Source: Prevotella communis
GTDB taxonomy: Bacteria; Bacteroidota; Bacteroidia; Bacteroidales; Bacteroidaceae
Reading direction: 5' to 3'
Length of the DNA: 64,000 bases
Assembly (NCBI RefSeq): GCF_022024115.1
Contig: NZ_CP091792.1
Location: forward strand, 2,914,001 to 2,978,000
A program made the position numbers and the translations under genes. This document shows positions 41,205 through 49,079 of this stretch, one piece after another (position 1 is the stretch's first letter; every line of letters begins with the position of its first letter). The notes under the pieces were generated by a model. That model did no database searches and was not told where the DNA came from. It worked only from the letters and a program-made list of their open reading frames with translations.

Positions 41205-42092
41205 TTATCTCTTTAGTTCGTACTTATAGTCTTCTTTTATTTCTTTTAACAGAGACCTTGTAGTTCTTTCAAGATTTCTATAATAGTCGAGAGGAGAATA
41301 ACTCTCTTTATATTCGATTGATGAATCGCACAAAGCCCTTTCCTGTCTATATTCTTTCCACTTGTCAATGTAACTAAAATCATTATAATGAAAACGACCT
41401 TTATCTTGCTTTAATTTAAGAGTTTCTATTAAATCGTCGAGTTCTTTATCTGCTTTTTCGTATTCCTCTTGAGCGATTTCAATCTCTTTAATACTATCTA
41501 TCTGGTCAGAGTATAAAGTATTTCTGATAATATCATCCGAATTATCAATGAACTCAATCGCGTGGGAGATTAACTTTCTTGCACTATCTATATCGATATT
41601 CTTTTTCAAAGGAACTTCATGACAGTAAATGTGCCTAAGCCTGAAGATTTCATTTATTGACTCCAATACTATATTTCCATTTTCTTTCTTCCTAAATTCT
41701 GACAAGAAGTTAATACCAAGTAGTTTTGATAGTGCATTATCAATGTCAGCCAATTTACTACAGGGTATTAAGAGAGATAAATAATCACTTAATGAAATTG
41801 TGTTCTCTTCAAAAGCCCCTATTACATCAAAATTGAACTTGGTGTCTTTAAATAAATCTATATTTTTAAGGTTCTTCTTTACTTTCGGATTTACAAGAAT
41901 TTCCTGATACTCATCTCTGAATAATTGCTCAAAACAAGCTACAATTTTAACAGGTACATACTCTAACAGTTGGGGATTATCCATTTTATAGCATAATTCC
42001 CGCAAATCATAGAGCTCTATTTGAGCCTGGAAATTTGTTTTTCCTCGCTCTAATGATTCTGTTAATTCTGACAATTGTAGCACCTTTTTCAT
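41205..42092 (-). CDS. HEPN-like protein of unknown family
   Basis: A 295-residue, Lys/Glu-rich, all-helical protein. EIFRLRHIYCHEVPL contains R-x4-H in the form RHIYCH, the HEPN RNase motif, near residue 155, followed by a coiled-coil-like C-terminal third. I do not recognise a named family. The gene is visibly more AT-rich than hsdM and hsdR around it, suggesting separate acquisition. It lies between TIGR02391 and DUF4268 genes within the RM operon. Confidence 0.7.
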   Translation of the reverse strand: MKKVLQLSELTESLERGKTNFQAQIELYDLRELCYKMDNPQLLEYVPVKIVACFEQLFRDEYQEILVNPKVKKNLKNIDLFKDTKFNFDVIGAFEENTISLSDYLSLLIPCSKLADIDNALSKLLGINFLSEFRKKENGNIVLESINEIFRLRHIYCHEVPLKKNIDIDSARKLISHAIEFIDNSDDIIRNTLYSDQIDSIKEIEIAQEEYEKADKELDDLIETLKLKQDKGRFHYNDFSYIDKWKEYRQERALCDSSIEYKESYSPLDYYRNLERTTRSLLKEIKEDYKYELKR

Positions 42093-42120
42093 ATTACCAT
42101 TTTATACTGAATAGTTTTTG

Positions 42121-42936
42121 TTATCTAATCTTCTTTGCATTATCCAATCTCCTGTAGCAATACGAAATGATACCTAATATCTCCAAAGCATCTTGTTCTG
42201 TTATCTCCCAATCAATCTTTGGCTCATGTGCAGTCGGATTCCTAAACATACTACATAAGCCTTTTAGCAAATTGCAGAATCCTGTATGCTCATTCTTTTC
42301 TGATGATGATTGATAGTTGTTGATTGTCAATATTGGATTAGAACTAAATACTTGCTCAATAAGAGTATTTCCATCAGCCTGTATCCCTGACAAATCACGT
42401 ATCTTTTGGAATAAGCCTTTATTTGCTTCTAATACTGCATGAAAGTAATTGTTCTGTAGTAACTCTGCTTTACAATACTTGAAAACTTCGCTATGTGCAT
42501 TTCTATTCTCTAATTCTTGTTTAAGATTATCAACTTTTATCTGGACATCAGAGATTGTTGAAGCAGGTTCTATCTCTCTAAACTTCCCATTTTCTTTTAA
42601 CTCATATCCGACAAAAGCCAATTGTTGATTAACAAGAGTTCTTAGTCTTTCAAACTCTTCAGGTTTATCAACATATCGTGATGGCGCTAGAGCATACCCA
42701 ATAAAATTGAGAATATGATTCGAGCATTTAATCTCATTTTGATTCTTTGCTAAAGAATTGAACAAATTCTTTCGTTTTGCAAGCATCACACCTTCCTGAG
42801 TTGTATCCTCAATTCTGGCTTGTAATAATAGACGATGTATTTCACTACCAGTCAAACCTTTGTCTGTGTCCCCCAGAATGTCGCTAATCATTTCCAAGAC
42901 ATTAGCAGGAAAACATTTTCTTAATACTGTAGCCAT
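42121..42936 (-). CDS. TIGR02391 (Ymh-type) HEPN protein
   Basis: A 271-residue protein. Its C-terminal ~120 residues carry HAVLEANKGLFQKIRDLSGI and CSMFRNPTAHEPKIDWE, the TIGR02391 signature, which includes the HEPN motif R-N-x3-H. The N-terminal part is helical. Members occur beside restriction and abortive-infection genes; RNase activity is plausible. AT-rich like its neighbour. It starts 12 nt after the hsdS stop. Confidence 0.82.
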   Translation of the reverse strand: MATVLRKCFPANVLEMISDILGDTDKGLTGSEIHRLLLQARIEDTTQEGVMLAKRKNLFNSLAKNQNEIKCSNHILNFIGYALAPSRYVDKPEEFERLRTLVNQQLAFVGYELKENGKFREIEPASTISDVQIKVDNLKQELENRNAHSEVFKYCKAELLQNNYFHAVLEANKGLFQKIRDLSGIQADGNTLIEQVFSSNPILTINNYQSSSEKNEHTGFCNLLKGLCSMFRNPTAHEPKIDWEITEQDALEILGIISYCYRRLDNAKKIR

Positions 42937-42948
42937 ATATTCATTTTC

Positions 42949-44028
42949 TTATTGCCCCATCTTCGCCAAAAGCAAAGACTGTAATTCGGTTAATTTCTCG
43001 TTTTCTTGTTCTGCTATTGATTGGTAATGATGTATAACTATCATTTCCTTTTCAAATTCAGCTAGTAAATCTATTGGTGGTATAAAAGATTTCATCATAT
43101 GAACATCGTTTCGGTTCAAAGTTGGCACAGCAGCAAAACCTGATACAGTTTTACCTAATTCCAATTCTTTTAGTTTGTAGTAAACAAAGAATGGTGGTGT
43201 ATTCTTAAAGTCTTTAACCCACAATGTTGTATTGAGAGGCCAGCATTTGTTGTCGACATAAAATACCTCCCCTATTGTTCCACTACGGCCTGTAACAACA
43301 CATGGTGGTTCAACTTTATACTCGTTATGATATTCAGCAATACCTGTAGACGCATAGATAGGATAAATTCCTTCTGCCCTTTCTTGGCTTGGTAAATCAA
43401 AACCACGTTGTAATTCGAATAAATCCCCAATTATCCCCATTCTCCAGCCTTCTGGTAGTTTTTCTTTGTCGATGCCATCAACGAACATTTTGCGGTAGAG
43501 AGCTTGGGCTGTGGCTTCAAGCTTTTCTATCATCTGTTCATTCAGACGAATGCGACAAGATAGCGTTTCGTATTCCTCCACGATTTCACGCTGACGGGCT
43601 ATATCTGGCAAAGGAAGATACACATCACATAGTTCGTCCCAATCAAATATCTCACGAGCACTACCATGAGAATGGAAACGTGCATATCGGTCAAATTCTG
43701 GACGTTGGAACCACATCATCAAATATTCTGATGACATCTTATCCTTATCGACAACCTCAAAGACCGTATATGCCTGAGAAATGATGGCATCATCATCGCC
43801 CTTATATAATGCTATCGACACTTTGTCACCATTGCGTGAGGTTACAGGACCGTATGCGAATTGGCCAGGATTAACCACCTTATAGGTTGACATATCCGTT
43901 CCAATAGTATTGGCAATCGAGGGAATGAATTGCTTGGATATACTCACACCCTGCAGATTCGTAACCTTTAAATCCTTGTTACGAACATTTACTTCCCTGA
44001 TATAGTCACCTAATCGCTTATATTCCAT
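42949..44028 (-). CDS. hsdS: Type I restriction specificity subunit
   Basis: A 359-residue subunit with two target-recognition domains (about 1-150 and 195-325), each followed by a helical spacer (REIVEEYETLSCRIRLNEQM and FEKEMIVIHHYQSIAEQENE). The second TRD shows the usual YPIYASTGIAEYH and WPLNTTLWV strands. It determines the two half-sites recognised by HsdM and HsdR. The ATG overlaps the hsdM end by 11 nt. No second hsdS or recombinase is nearby, so no shuffling is suggested. Confidence 0.95.
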   Translation of the reverse strand: MEYKRLGDYIREVNVRNKDLKVTNLQGVSISKQFIPSIANTIGTDMSTYKVVNPGQFAYGPVTSRNGDKVSIALYKGDDDAIISQAYTVFEVVDKDKMSSEYLMMWFQRPEFDRYARFHSHGSAREIFDWDELCDVYLPLPDIARQREIVEEYETLSCRIRLNEQMIEKLEATAQALYRKMFVDGIDKEKLPEGWRMGIIGDLFELQRGFDLPSQERAEGIYPIYASTGIAEYHNEYKVEPPCVVTGRSGTIGEVFYVDNKCWPLNTTLWVKDFKNTPPFFVYYKLKELELGKTVSGFAAVPTLNRNDVHMMKSFIPPIDLLAEFEKEMIVIHHYQSIAEQENEKLTELQSLLLAKMGQ

Positions 44029-45580
44029 AGCCTAATTTTTCAAAGAGTGACTTCAGTTCTTTGTTGCTTGCCTCTTCCTGTTGCATGAGATCACGCATTT
44101 CAACTTGCAGCTGCTTCATCTTGGCGTCGAAGTCTATCTGCTCGTCACGATTTTTGAACTCTATGTATTTACTTGGAACCAGGCTCCAACCCTTCTGCTC
44201 TATCTCATCAATAGTAGCAGAATAGCAATATTCTGGCTCATTGTGATAGGTTTCCTCGTAGCCCTCGCGCTGCCAATTATGGAAGTTCTCAGCAATCTGC
44301 TGAATCTGTTCTGGTGAGAACTGAATGTATTTCTTCTCAAATGGCTCGCCCCATTGGCGTAGGTCGATGAACAACACTTCGTTCTCACGATTGCGATACT
44401 TCACAATCTTGCCATTCTGCTCGATAGTGCGAGTTTTCTTATTGTTGTTCAGAATCCATAGTGTTACGCTAATGTCTGTAGAATAGAACATATTGCGAGG
44501 TAGAATCACAATAGCCTCAACAATATGGTTCTGAATAAGCTGTTTGCGGATAGCCAACTCTGTGCCATCACCACTCAATGCGCCATTGGCCAACAGGAAT
44601 CCAGCTGTACCATTAGCAGAAAGTTTGCTCACGATATTCAGAATCCAGCCATAGTTGGCGTTACTGGTGGGAGGTGTGTCATAGCCCATCCATCGCGGAT
44701 CATCCACCAACTCATTATCAGCTCGCCACGCTTTCTGGTTGAATGGTGGGTTGGCCATAATAAAGTCGGCCTTCAGGTCTTTATGCTGGTCGTTATGAAA
44801 GGTATCAGCAGCCATTTCGCCAAGGTTACAAGCAATACCACGAATAGCCAGGTTCATCTTTGCCAGTTTATATGTGGTGTTGGTATACTCCTGACCATAT
44901 ACGCTGATATCACGTTTGTTACCGTGATGGGTCTCGATAAACTTCATGCTCTGAACAAACATACCGCCAGAACCACAACATGGGTCGTAAATCTTGCCAC
45001 GATAAGGCTCAATCATCTCAGCTATCAGGTTGACGATGGTCTTTGGCGTATAGTATTCTCCTTTACCCTTACCTTCGGCAATAGCAAACTTGCCTAAGAA
45101 GTACTCATACACACGTCCCATCAGGTCGTGCTCAGGGTCTTTCAGCGTATCTATCTTATTGATTTCGTCGAGCAAAGCAGCCAGTTTGGTACGATCGAGC
45201 GACAGACCAGCATAGTAGTTGCTGGGCAAGGCACCCTTTAACGATGGGTTGCTATCCTCAACCTTTGCTAAGGCCTTATCAATCTTAATGGCGATATCAT
45301 TCTGTTTGGCATTCTCTATCAGGAAATCCCAACGACTTTCGGGGTCCAGATAGAACACGTTTTTAGCATTATAGAATACGGGGTTATCAGCAAACTGCTC
45401 CTTACCTTCAGCCACCAGCTCATTCCTACGCTCCGTAAAACGGTCGTAAGCATACTTTAGGAAGATAAGGCTCAGCACCACGTGCTTATACTCCGATGGC
45501 TCCACAGAGCCTCGCAGTTTATTCGCTGATTCCCACAGCGTTTCTTCTATCGATTTCTCTTTTATCTGTTTCTTTGCCAT
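44018..45580 (-). CDS. hsdM: Type I DNA adenine-N6 methyltransferase subunit
   Basis: A 520-residue methylase with an N-terminal HsdM_N helical domain (ETLWESANKLRGSVEPSEYK), SAM motif I DPCCGSGGMF and catalytic NPPF (FIMANPPFNQKAW). It methylates adenine in the sites chosen by HsdS. It begins 4 nt after the DUF2971 stop. Confidence 0.97.
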   Translation of the reverse strand: MAKKQIKEKSIEETLWESANKLRGSVEPSEYKHVVLSLIFLKYAYDRFTERRNELVAEGKEQFADNPVFYNAKNVFYLDPESRWDFLIENAKQNDIAIKIDKALAKVEDSNPSLKGALPSNYYAGLSLDRTKLAALLDEINKIDTLKDPEHDLMGRVYEYFLGKFAIAEGKGKGEYYTPKTIVNLIAEMIEPYRGKIYDPCCGSGGMFVQSMKFIETHHGNKRDISVYGQEYTNTTYKLAKMNLAIRGIACNLGEMAADTFHNDQHKDLKADFIMANPPFNQKAWRADNELVDDPRWMGYDTPPTSNANYGWILNIVSKLSANGTAGFLLANGALSGDGTELAIRKQLIQNHIVEAIVILPRNMFYSTDISVTLWILNNNKKTRTIEQNGKIVKYRNRENEVLFIDLRQWGEPFEKKYIQFSPEQIQQIAENFHNWQREGYEETYHNEPEYCYSATIDEIEQKGWSLVPSKYIEFKNRDEQIDFDAKMKQLQVEMRDLMQQEEASNKELKSLFEKLGYGI

Positions 45581-45584
45581 AATT

Positions 45585-46337
45585 CTATATTTGTTCAGCC
45601 TTCAGCCTGAAAGCTTCTGGATCTGTTGTCATTTGATATATTTTGATATTTGGATTCAGTTTCCTTGCAGTCTTGATAATCTTGGTTTTATTTCGAGGAA
45701 AGATATTCACGCCCAGATAGACAGACTCAAAACAATCGGCTGTTAATTGGGGATAATGCCTTATTTCTCTGCCATCAACTAATTTTTCGTTTTTCAATTC
45801 GTTTGGTATATCTCTTCCTGCACGAACCCATAGCGGATTTTTTGTTATCAATCTCACCTCCTGCTCATGCTCCCATGCCTTGGCCTTTGTAGTCCATAAA
45901 TTCTTCCATGAAGGCAAGGATTTAAAATAATTGGGCTTTTGGAGTATATCCTTATACTTAACTACTTCAAGAGAAGGAGGCATCATTCCAAAGAATCCGT
46001 AATGACAGGACTTTAAAACTGCTTCTACATTCAAACCTATACAGATACCCTTGTGACAGTTATAATAGGCCCACATCAGCAAGGAGTCATATACTTTAGA
46101 CAAACAGCAAATCCATGTATTGTTTCTCAGGTTCACCATATCAATTTCTCCTTTAAAAGAGAGAAATTTTGCTATCGGCCAATCGTTTTTATTTTCAGGA
46201 ATATATGAGTAATCAAACAAAGCTGGATGGCAGTCAAACGGATCGTTAAATTTGGATGCATTAGTAAACTGTAGATTGTGATGCTCCAGCATCGCCAATC
46301 CACCGTTCACATCTAAATATTTATATAACGTCTCCAT
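45585..46337 (-). CDS. DUF2971 protein heading the RM operon
   Basis: A 250-residue protein of the DUF2971 family: LYKYLDVNGGLAMLEHHNLQ, FTNASKFNDPFD, CCLSKVYDSLLMWAYY, HKGICIGLN and KAWEHEQEVRLI. The family is common in defence loci; its activity is unknown. The start at 46337 is preferred since it gives the family N-terminus and is downstream of the TATCTTTG box; the longer frame to 46409 is rejected. It is the first gene of the operon ending in hsdR. Confidence 0.85.
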   Translation of the reverse strand: METLYKYLDVNGGLAMLEHHNLQFTNASKFNDPFDCHPALFDYSYIPENKNDWPIAKFLSFKGEIDMVNLRNNTWICCLSKVYDSLLMWAYYNCHKGICIGLNVEAVLKSCHYGFFGMMPPSLEVVKYKDILQKPNYFKSLPSWKNLWTTKAKAWEHEQEVRLITKNPLWVRAGRDIPNELKNEKLVDGREIRHYPQLTADCFESVYLGVNIFPRNKTKIIKTARKLNPNIKIYQMTTDPEAFRLKAEQI

Positions 46338-46386
46338 TAATAAGATTACCAAACTAAACAACCTTTGTTTTAAGCATAATTGCCTA

Positions 46387-46394
46387 CAAAGATA
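46387..46394 (-). promoter_or_regulatory. RM operon -7 box
   Basis: TATCTTTG on the minus strand, 49 nt before the DUF2971 start. No -33 TTTG at the normal distance, so the promoter may be weak or regulated. Confidence 0.55.
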
Positions 46395-46534
46395 GTAAAA
46401 AAAATGCAATCTGTTTCCATTTTGAAGAAAAAAAATGGCTTAGTAGGGGAAAATGACAAGAAAGAAGCCATGGATACAAAAAGAAAGCAATCCTTTCAGT
46501 TTTTGCAGAAAATTCACCCATATATAGCTGAAAT

Positions 46535-46596
46535 CATGAAATGACTCGAGTGATTTCATGACTTGAGCTAGCTAATTCGATGATTTCACTCGAGTG
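46535..46596. repeat. Nested palindromes (ACTCGAGT centre)
   Basis: CATGAAAT (46535-46542) and ATTTCATG (46553-46560) flank GACTCGAGTG, making a 26-bp near-perfect palindrome. A second perfect palindrome CACTCGAGTG follows at 46587-46596 beside TGATTTCA. They lie 140-200 bp upstream of the RM operon -7 box. 46620-46655 also holds a tandem ATGAAACATTAAAC. No gene is seen in 46395-46824. Confidence 0.8.
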
Positions 46597-46681
46597 GCGT
46601 TTTTGGGGGTATTATGAATACATGAAACATTAAACATGAAACATTAAACATGAAATTACGACTCGATTGGGGGGTTACAAA

Positions 46682-46722
46682 GAGAAACGTCGTTTCTCGA
46701 TGAGCAACACGTCGTTTCTCGG
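46682..46722. repeat. GAGAAACG/CGTTTCTC palindrome with repeated half-site
   Basis: GAGAAACG T CGTTTCTC (46682-46698) is a perfect dyad with a single central base; CGTCGTTTCTCGG recurs at about 46710-46722. Role unknown: terminator, protein site or decayed repeat. Confidence 0.75.
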
Positions 46723-46824
46723 ACAGAGATACGACGAAGTGAAACGAGGGGGCAGTTTTTGACTTCCGTCAAAAAAGTGAACAAAAAAACGGGTCAGAAA
46801 ATGGCCCGTTATCTGAATTCATTG

Positions 46825-46894
46825 CCTATCCGAGATACTCATCATCCCGTACCAGCACCTTCACAATCTTGCCGACGTACATTGTATGGAAGTT
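46825..46894. repeat. Island-flanking 70-bp direct repeat, right copy
   Basis: It begins directly at the end of the msrA stop codon and matches 33211-33280 at about 87%. On the minus strand it encodes MYVGKIVKVLVRDDEYLG and a stop, but the start region seen in the left copy (ATG AAA GAG GTA) is absent. Confidence 0.85.
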
Positions 46895-47456
46895 ACTTAT
46901 TCTCCCTAGCTTTCCTTGCAAACTCAAACAGCGACAGGGGCAGATGACAGTAGCCATCGGGATTCTTGTCGAGATAGTCCTGATGATACTCCTCGGCCGT
47001 GTAGAAGTTCTGCAGGGGAAGTTTTTCCACCACCAGCGGTTGCTCGTAGTTTTTCTGTTCCTCGGCAAAGACCTTCTCTATGACAGGCAGGTCTGCTGGG
47101 TCGGTATAATAGACGCCCGTGCGATAGCGTGTGCCCTCGTCGTGTCCCTGCTTGTTGAGACTGGTAGGATCGATGGCCTTGAAAAACATCTGCAACAGGA
47201 ATTCCAGGCTGACCACATCGGGATTAAAGCGCACCAGAACTGTCTCTGCAAAGCCTGTAGTATCTGTATAAACTTCCTTGTACGAGGGATTCTCGGTATG
47301 TCCGTTGGCAAATCCCACCTCCGTGAGGACCACACCTTCAATCTGTTTGAAAAAATGTTCTGTACCCCAGAAGCAGCCACCAGCAAAGTAGATATCCTTT
47401 GTGGTCTGCGCGCCGTCTGAGGCCGTTCCGTTTAATAACTGTTCGTCTAGTTTCAT
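46893..47456 (-). CDS. msrA: Peptide-methionine (S)-S-oxide reductase
   Basis: A 187-residue enzyme with the catalytic AGGCFWGTEHFF motif near residue 30, GYANGH-like GFANGHTENPSY, and the late EEYHQDYLDKNP. It reduces methionine-S-sulfoxide in oxidised proteins with thioredoxin. The -7 box TACCTTTG is at 47536-47529. Confidence 0.96.
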   Translation of the reverse strand: MKLDEQLLNGTASDGAQTTKDIYFAGGCFWGTEHFFKQIEGVVLTEVGFANGHTENPSYKEVYTDTTGFAETVLVRFNPDVVSLEFLLQMFFKAIDPTSLNKQGHDEGTRYRTGVYYTDPADLPVIEKVFAEEQKNYEQPLVVEKLPLQNFYTAEEYHQDYLDKNPDGYCHLPLSLFEFARKARENK

Positions 47457-47528
47457 AATTATAATAATAATAGTTCAAGTATGTTGTTGTGAACATGCAG
47501 ACAGATTAAATTTTCCTGCATTTTAATG

Positions 47529-47536
47529 CAAAGGTA
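47529..47536 (-). promoter_or_regulatory. msrA -7 box
   Basis: TACCTTTG on the minus strand, 73 nt before the msrA ATG; divergent from the box at 47579. No -33 match. Confidence 0.55.
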
Positions 47537-47578
47537 CGGTTTTTCCGTGTAAAGTTACGCTAAATATGGGAAAATTGC

Positions 47579-47586
47579 TACCTTTG
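47579..47586 (+). promoter_or_regulatory. -7 box of the metallopeptidase gene
   Basis: TACCTTTG followed by GCACCC. It lies downstream of the first possible ATG (47566), which argues against that start. Confidence 0.6.
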
Positions 47587-47607
47587 CACCCAATAATTAA
47601 CAACATT

Positions 47608-48162
47608 TTGGCAATACAGATAACATACAGACGTACCAGCCGCTTGTCTATGCGCATCGTGAAGAATGGCGATGTGCACGTGTCGGCACCCATCGGACTA
47701 TCACGAGACAGGGTGATAGCCTTTATCGAGGAGCACCGCGAATGGATTGACGAGGCCAGGCAGAAGACCGCTGAGCGCCAACAGCGGCGCAACGCCTTCT
47801 ACGACAAACTGCCCCTGTCCACCCGCGCTGAGGCAGACGAGGCTTTGCGACGGTTGAAAGCGCTAATAGAACCGATGGTAGAGCGCCATGCAAAGGAGAT
47901 GGGTGTAAGGCCGAGCAGGGTGTTTTTTAAACCTACCATCTCGCGCTGGGGACTGTGCAACGTGCGCGACCGCAGCATCTGTATTTCGGCCTACGTACTG
48001 CTATTGCCCGAATGGTGTGCCGAACATGTTGTGGTGCACGAGATGTGCCACCTCTTGGAACCAAGTCATAATGCTCGTTTCCATGCCCTCATGGACAAGT
48101 ATTTCCCTCGCTGGCGCGAGGCCAGACGAGAGACGCGCAGGGTGGCGTCGCTGTCGAAATAA
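47608..48162 (+). CDS. YgjP-like metal-dependent hydrolase (M48-type)
   Basis: About 184 residues if started at the TTG at 47608; ATG 47566 precedes the -7 box, and ATG 47650 is a shorter option. It contains SRWGLCNVRDRSICIS, VVVHEMCHLLEPSHNARF (HExxH with a further His) and the helical tail, the YgjP/DUF45 zinc-hydrolase pattern. Cytoplasmic; substrate unknown. Confidence 0.85.
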   Translation: MAIQITYRRTSRLSMRIVKNGDVHVSAPIGLSRDRVIAFIEEHREWIDEARQKTAERQQRRNAFYDKLPLSTRAEADEALRRLKALIEPMVERHAKEMGVRPSRVFFKPTISRWGLCNVRDRSICISAYVLLLPEWCAEHVVVHEMCHLLEPSHNARFHALMDKYFPRWREARRETRRVASLSK

Positions 48163-48203
48163 TCATAAGGCGAGCCTCAACCCACATAACAAACAACAAA
48201 AAG

Positions 48204-48243
48204 AAATGTCTCAAGCATCCACTTCAGGGAGCCTGAGGCATTT
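48204..48243. terminator. Hairpin between metallopeptidase gene and lpxA
   Basis: AAATGTCTCAAGC and GCCTGAGGCATTT pair with two mismatches between two convergent genes. A weak T-rich stretch follows on the plus strand. Confidence 0.5.
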
Positions 48244-48269
48244 CTAAATACCACTATATATGCGCAGGG

Positions 48270-49049
48270 TTACAACTTAGTGATGATACCCTGCTGCGTA
48301 CTCTTCATAAACTCGATGATATGACGAATCTCTGCACTGTCGGGCACCTGCTCCTCAATCTGTTTTACAGCATCGAAGAGTGAAGTCTGACCGTGGAACA
48401 CCAGACGATAGGCATTAGCAATATGCTTCAGCACCTTCTCGTCGATGCCGTTCATGCGACCCATGGTATAGTTCACACCACCATACTCGCTGCGCTTGGT
48501 GCAGATGATAAAGGGAGGCACATCCTTGGAGAAGGTAGTACCGGCCTGAATCATTGCGCCGCGGCCCACGCGTGTCTTGGCATTCTCGATGACCGACGAC
48601 GAGAAGATGACGCCATCCTGAATCTCGCAGTCGCCGGCAATCTTGGTACCATAGCCTAAGACACAGCGGTTACCCACCTTGGTGTCGTGCGAGATATGGG
48701 CACCCTCCATCAGCACGTTATCATTGCCTATAACGGTCTGGCCGCCAGTATGGGTGGCGCGGTTGATGACTACATTCTCGCGGATAATGTTGTTGTCGCC
48801 AATGATGCACTCGGACTTCTCGCCACGGAACTCAAAATCCTGAGGCAGAGCACCTATCACGGAACCCTGGTGCACCTTATTATTCTTACCCATGCGCGTG
48901 CCACTGAGGATGCTGACGAAGGGGAAGATGACGCAGTTGTCACCAATCTCTACATCGTCCTCGATATACACGAAGGGGAATATCTTACAGTTGTCGCCAA
49001 TCTTCGCCTTGGGCGATATCTCGGCTCTTGGACTAATTTCACTTGCCAT
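48270..49049 (-). CDS. lpxA: UDP-N-acetylglucosamine acyltransferase
   Basis: A 259-residue hexapeptide-repeat protein with a left-handed beta-helix (ISPRAEISPKAKIGDNC, VIGNDNVLMEGAHISHDTKV, then the catalytic-loop type His) and a helical C-terminal domain. It performs the first step of lipid A synthesis. It lies 30 nt after the efflux outer-membrane gene on the same strand and may share its transcript. Confidence 0.95.
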   Translation of the reverse strand: MASEISPRAEISPKAKIGDNCKIFPFVYIEDDVEIGDNCVIFPFVSILSGTRMGKNNKVHQGSVIGALPQDFEFRGEKSECIIGDNNIIRENVVINRATHTGGQTVIGNDNVLMEGAHISHDTKVGNRCVLGYGTKIAGDCEIQDGVIFSSSVIENAKTRVGRGAMIQAGTTFSKDVPPFIICTKRSEYGGVNYTMGRMNGIDEKVLKHIANAYRLVFHGQTSLFDAVKQIEEQVPDSAEIRHIIEFMKSTQQGIITKL

Positions 49050-49079
49050 AATTCTTAACGCTTAATTCCTAACTGGTCA

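Noticed and set aside
41205..42936. Contamination or misassembly suggested by the AT-rich stretch
   Set aside because: Gene spacing and direction are continuous with the operon on both sides; horizontal acquisition explains the composition.
42949..44028. Phase-variable hsdS shuffling system
   Set aside because: There is only one hsdS, no inverted hsdS copy and no recombinase gene nearby.
33211..46894. Prophage or transposon
   Set aside because: No integrase, transposase, capsid, portal or lysis gene was found in any frame.
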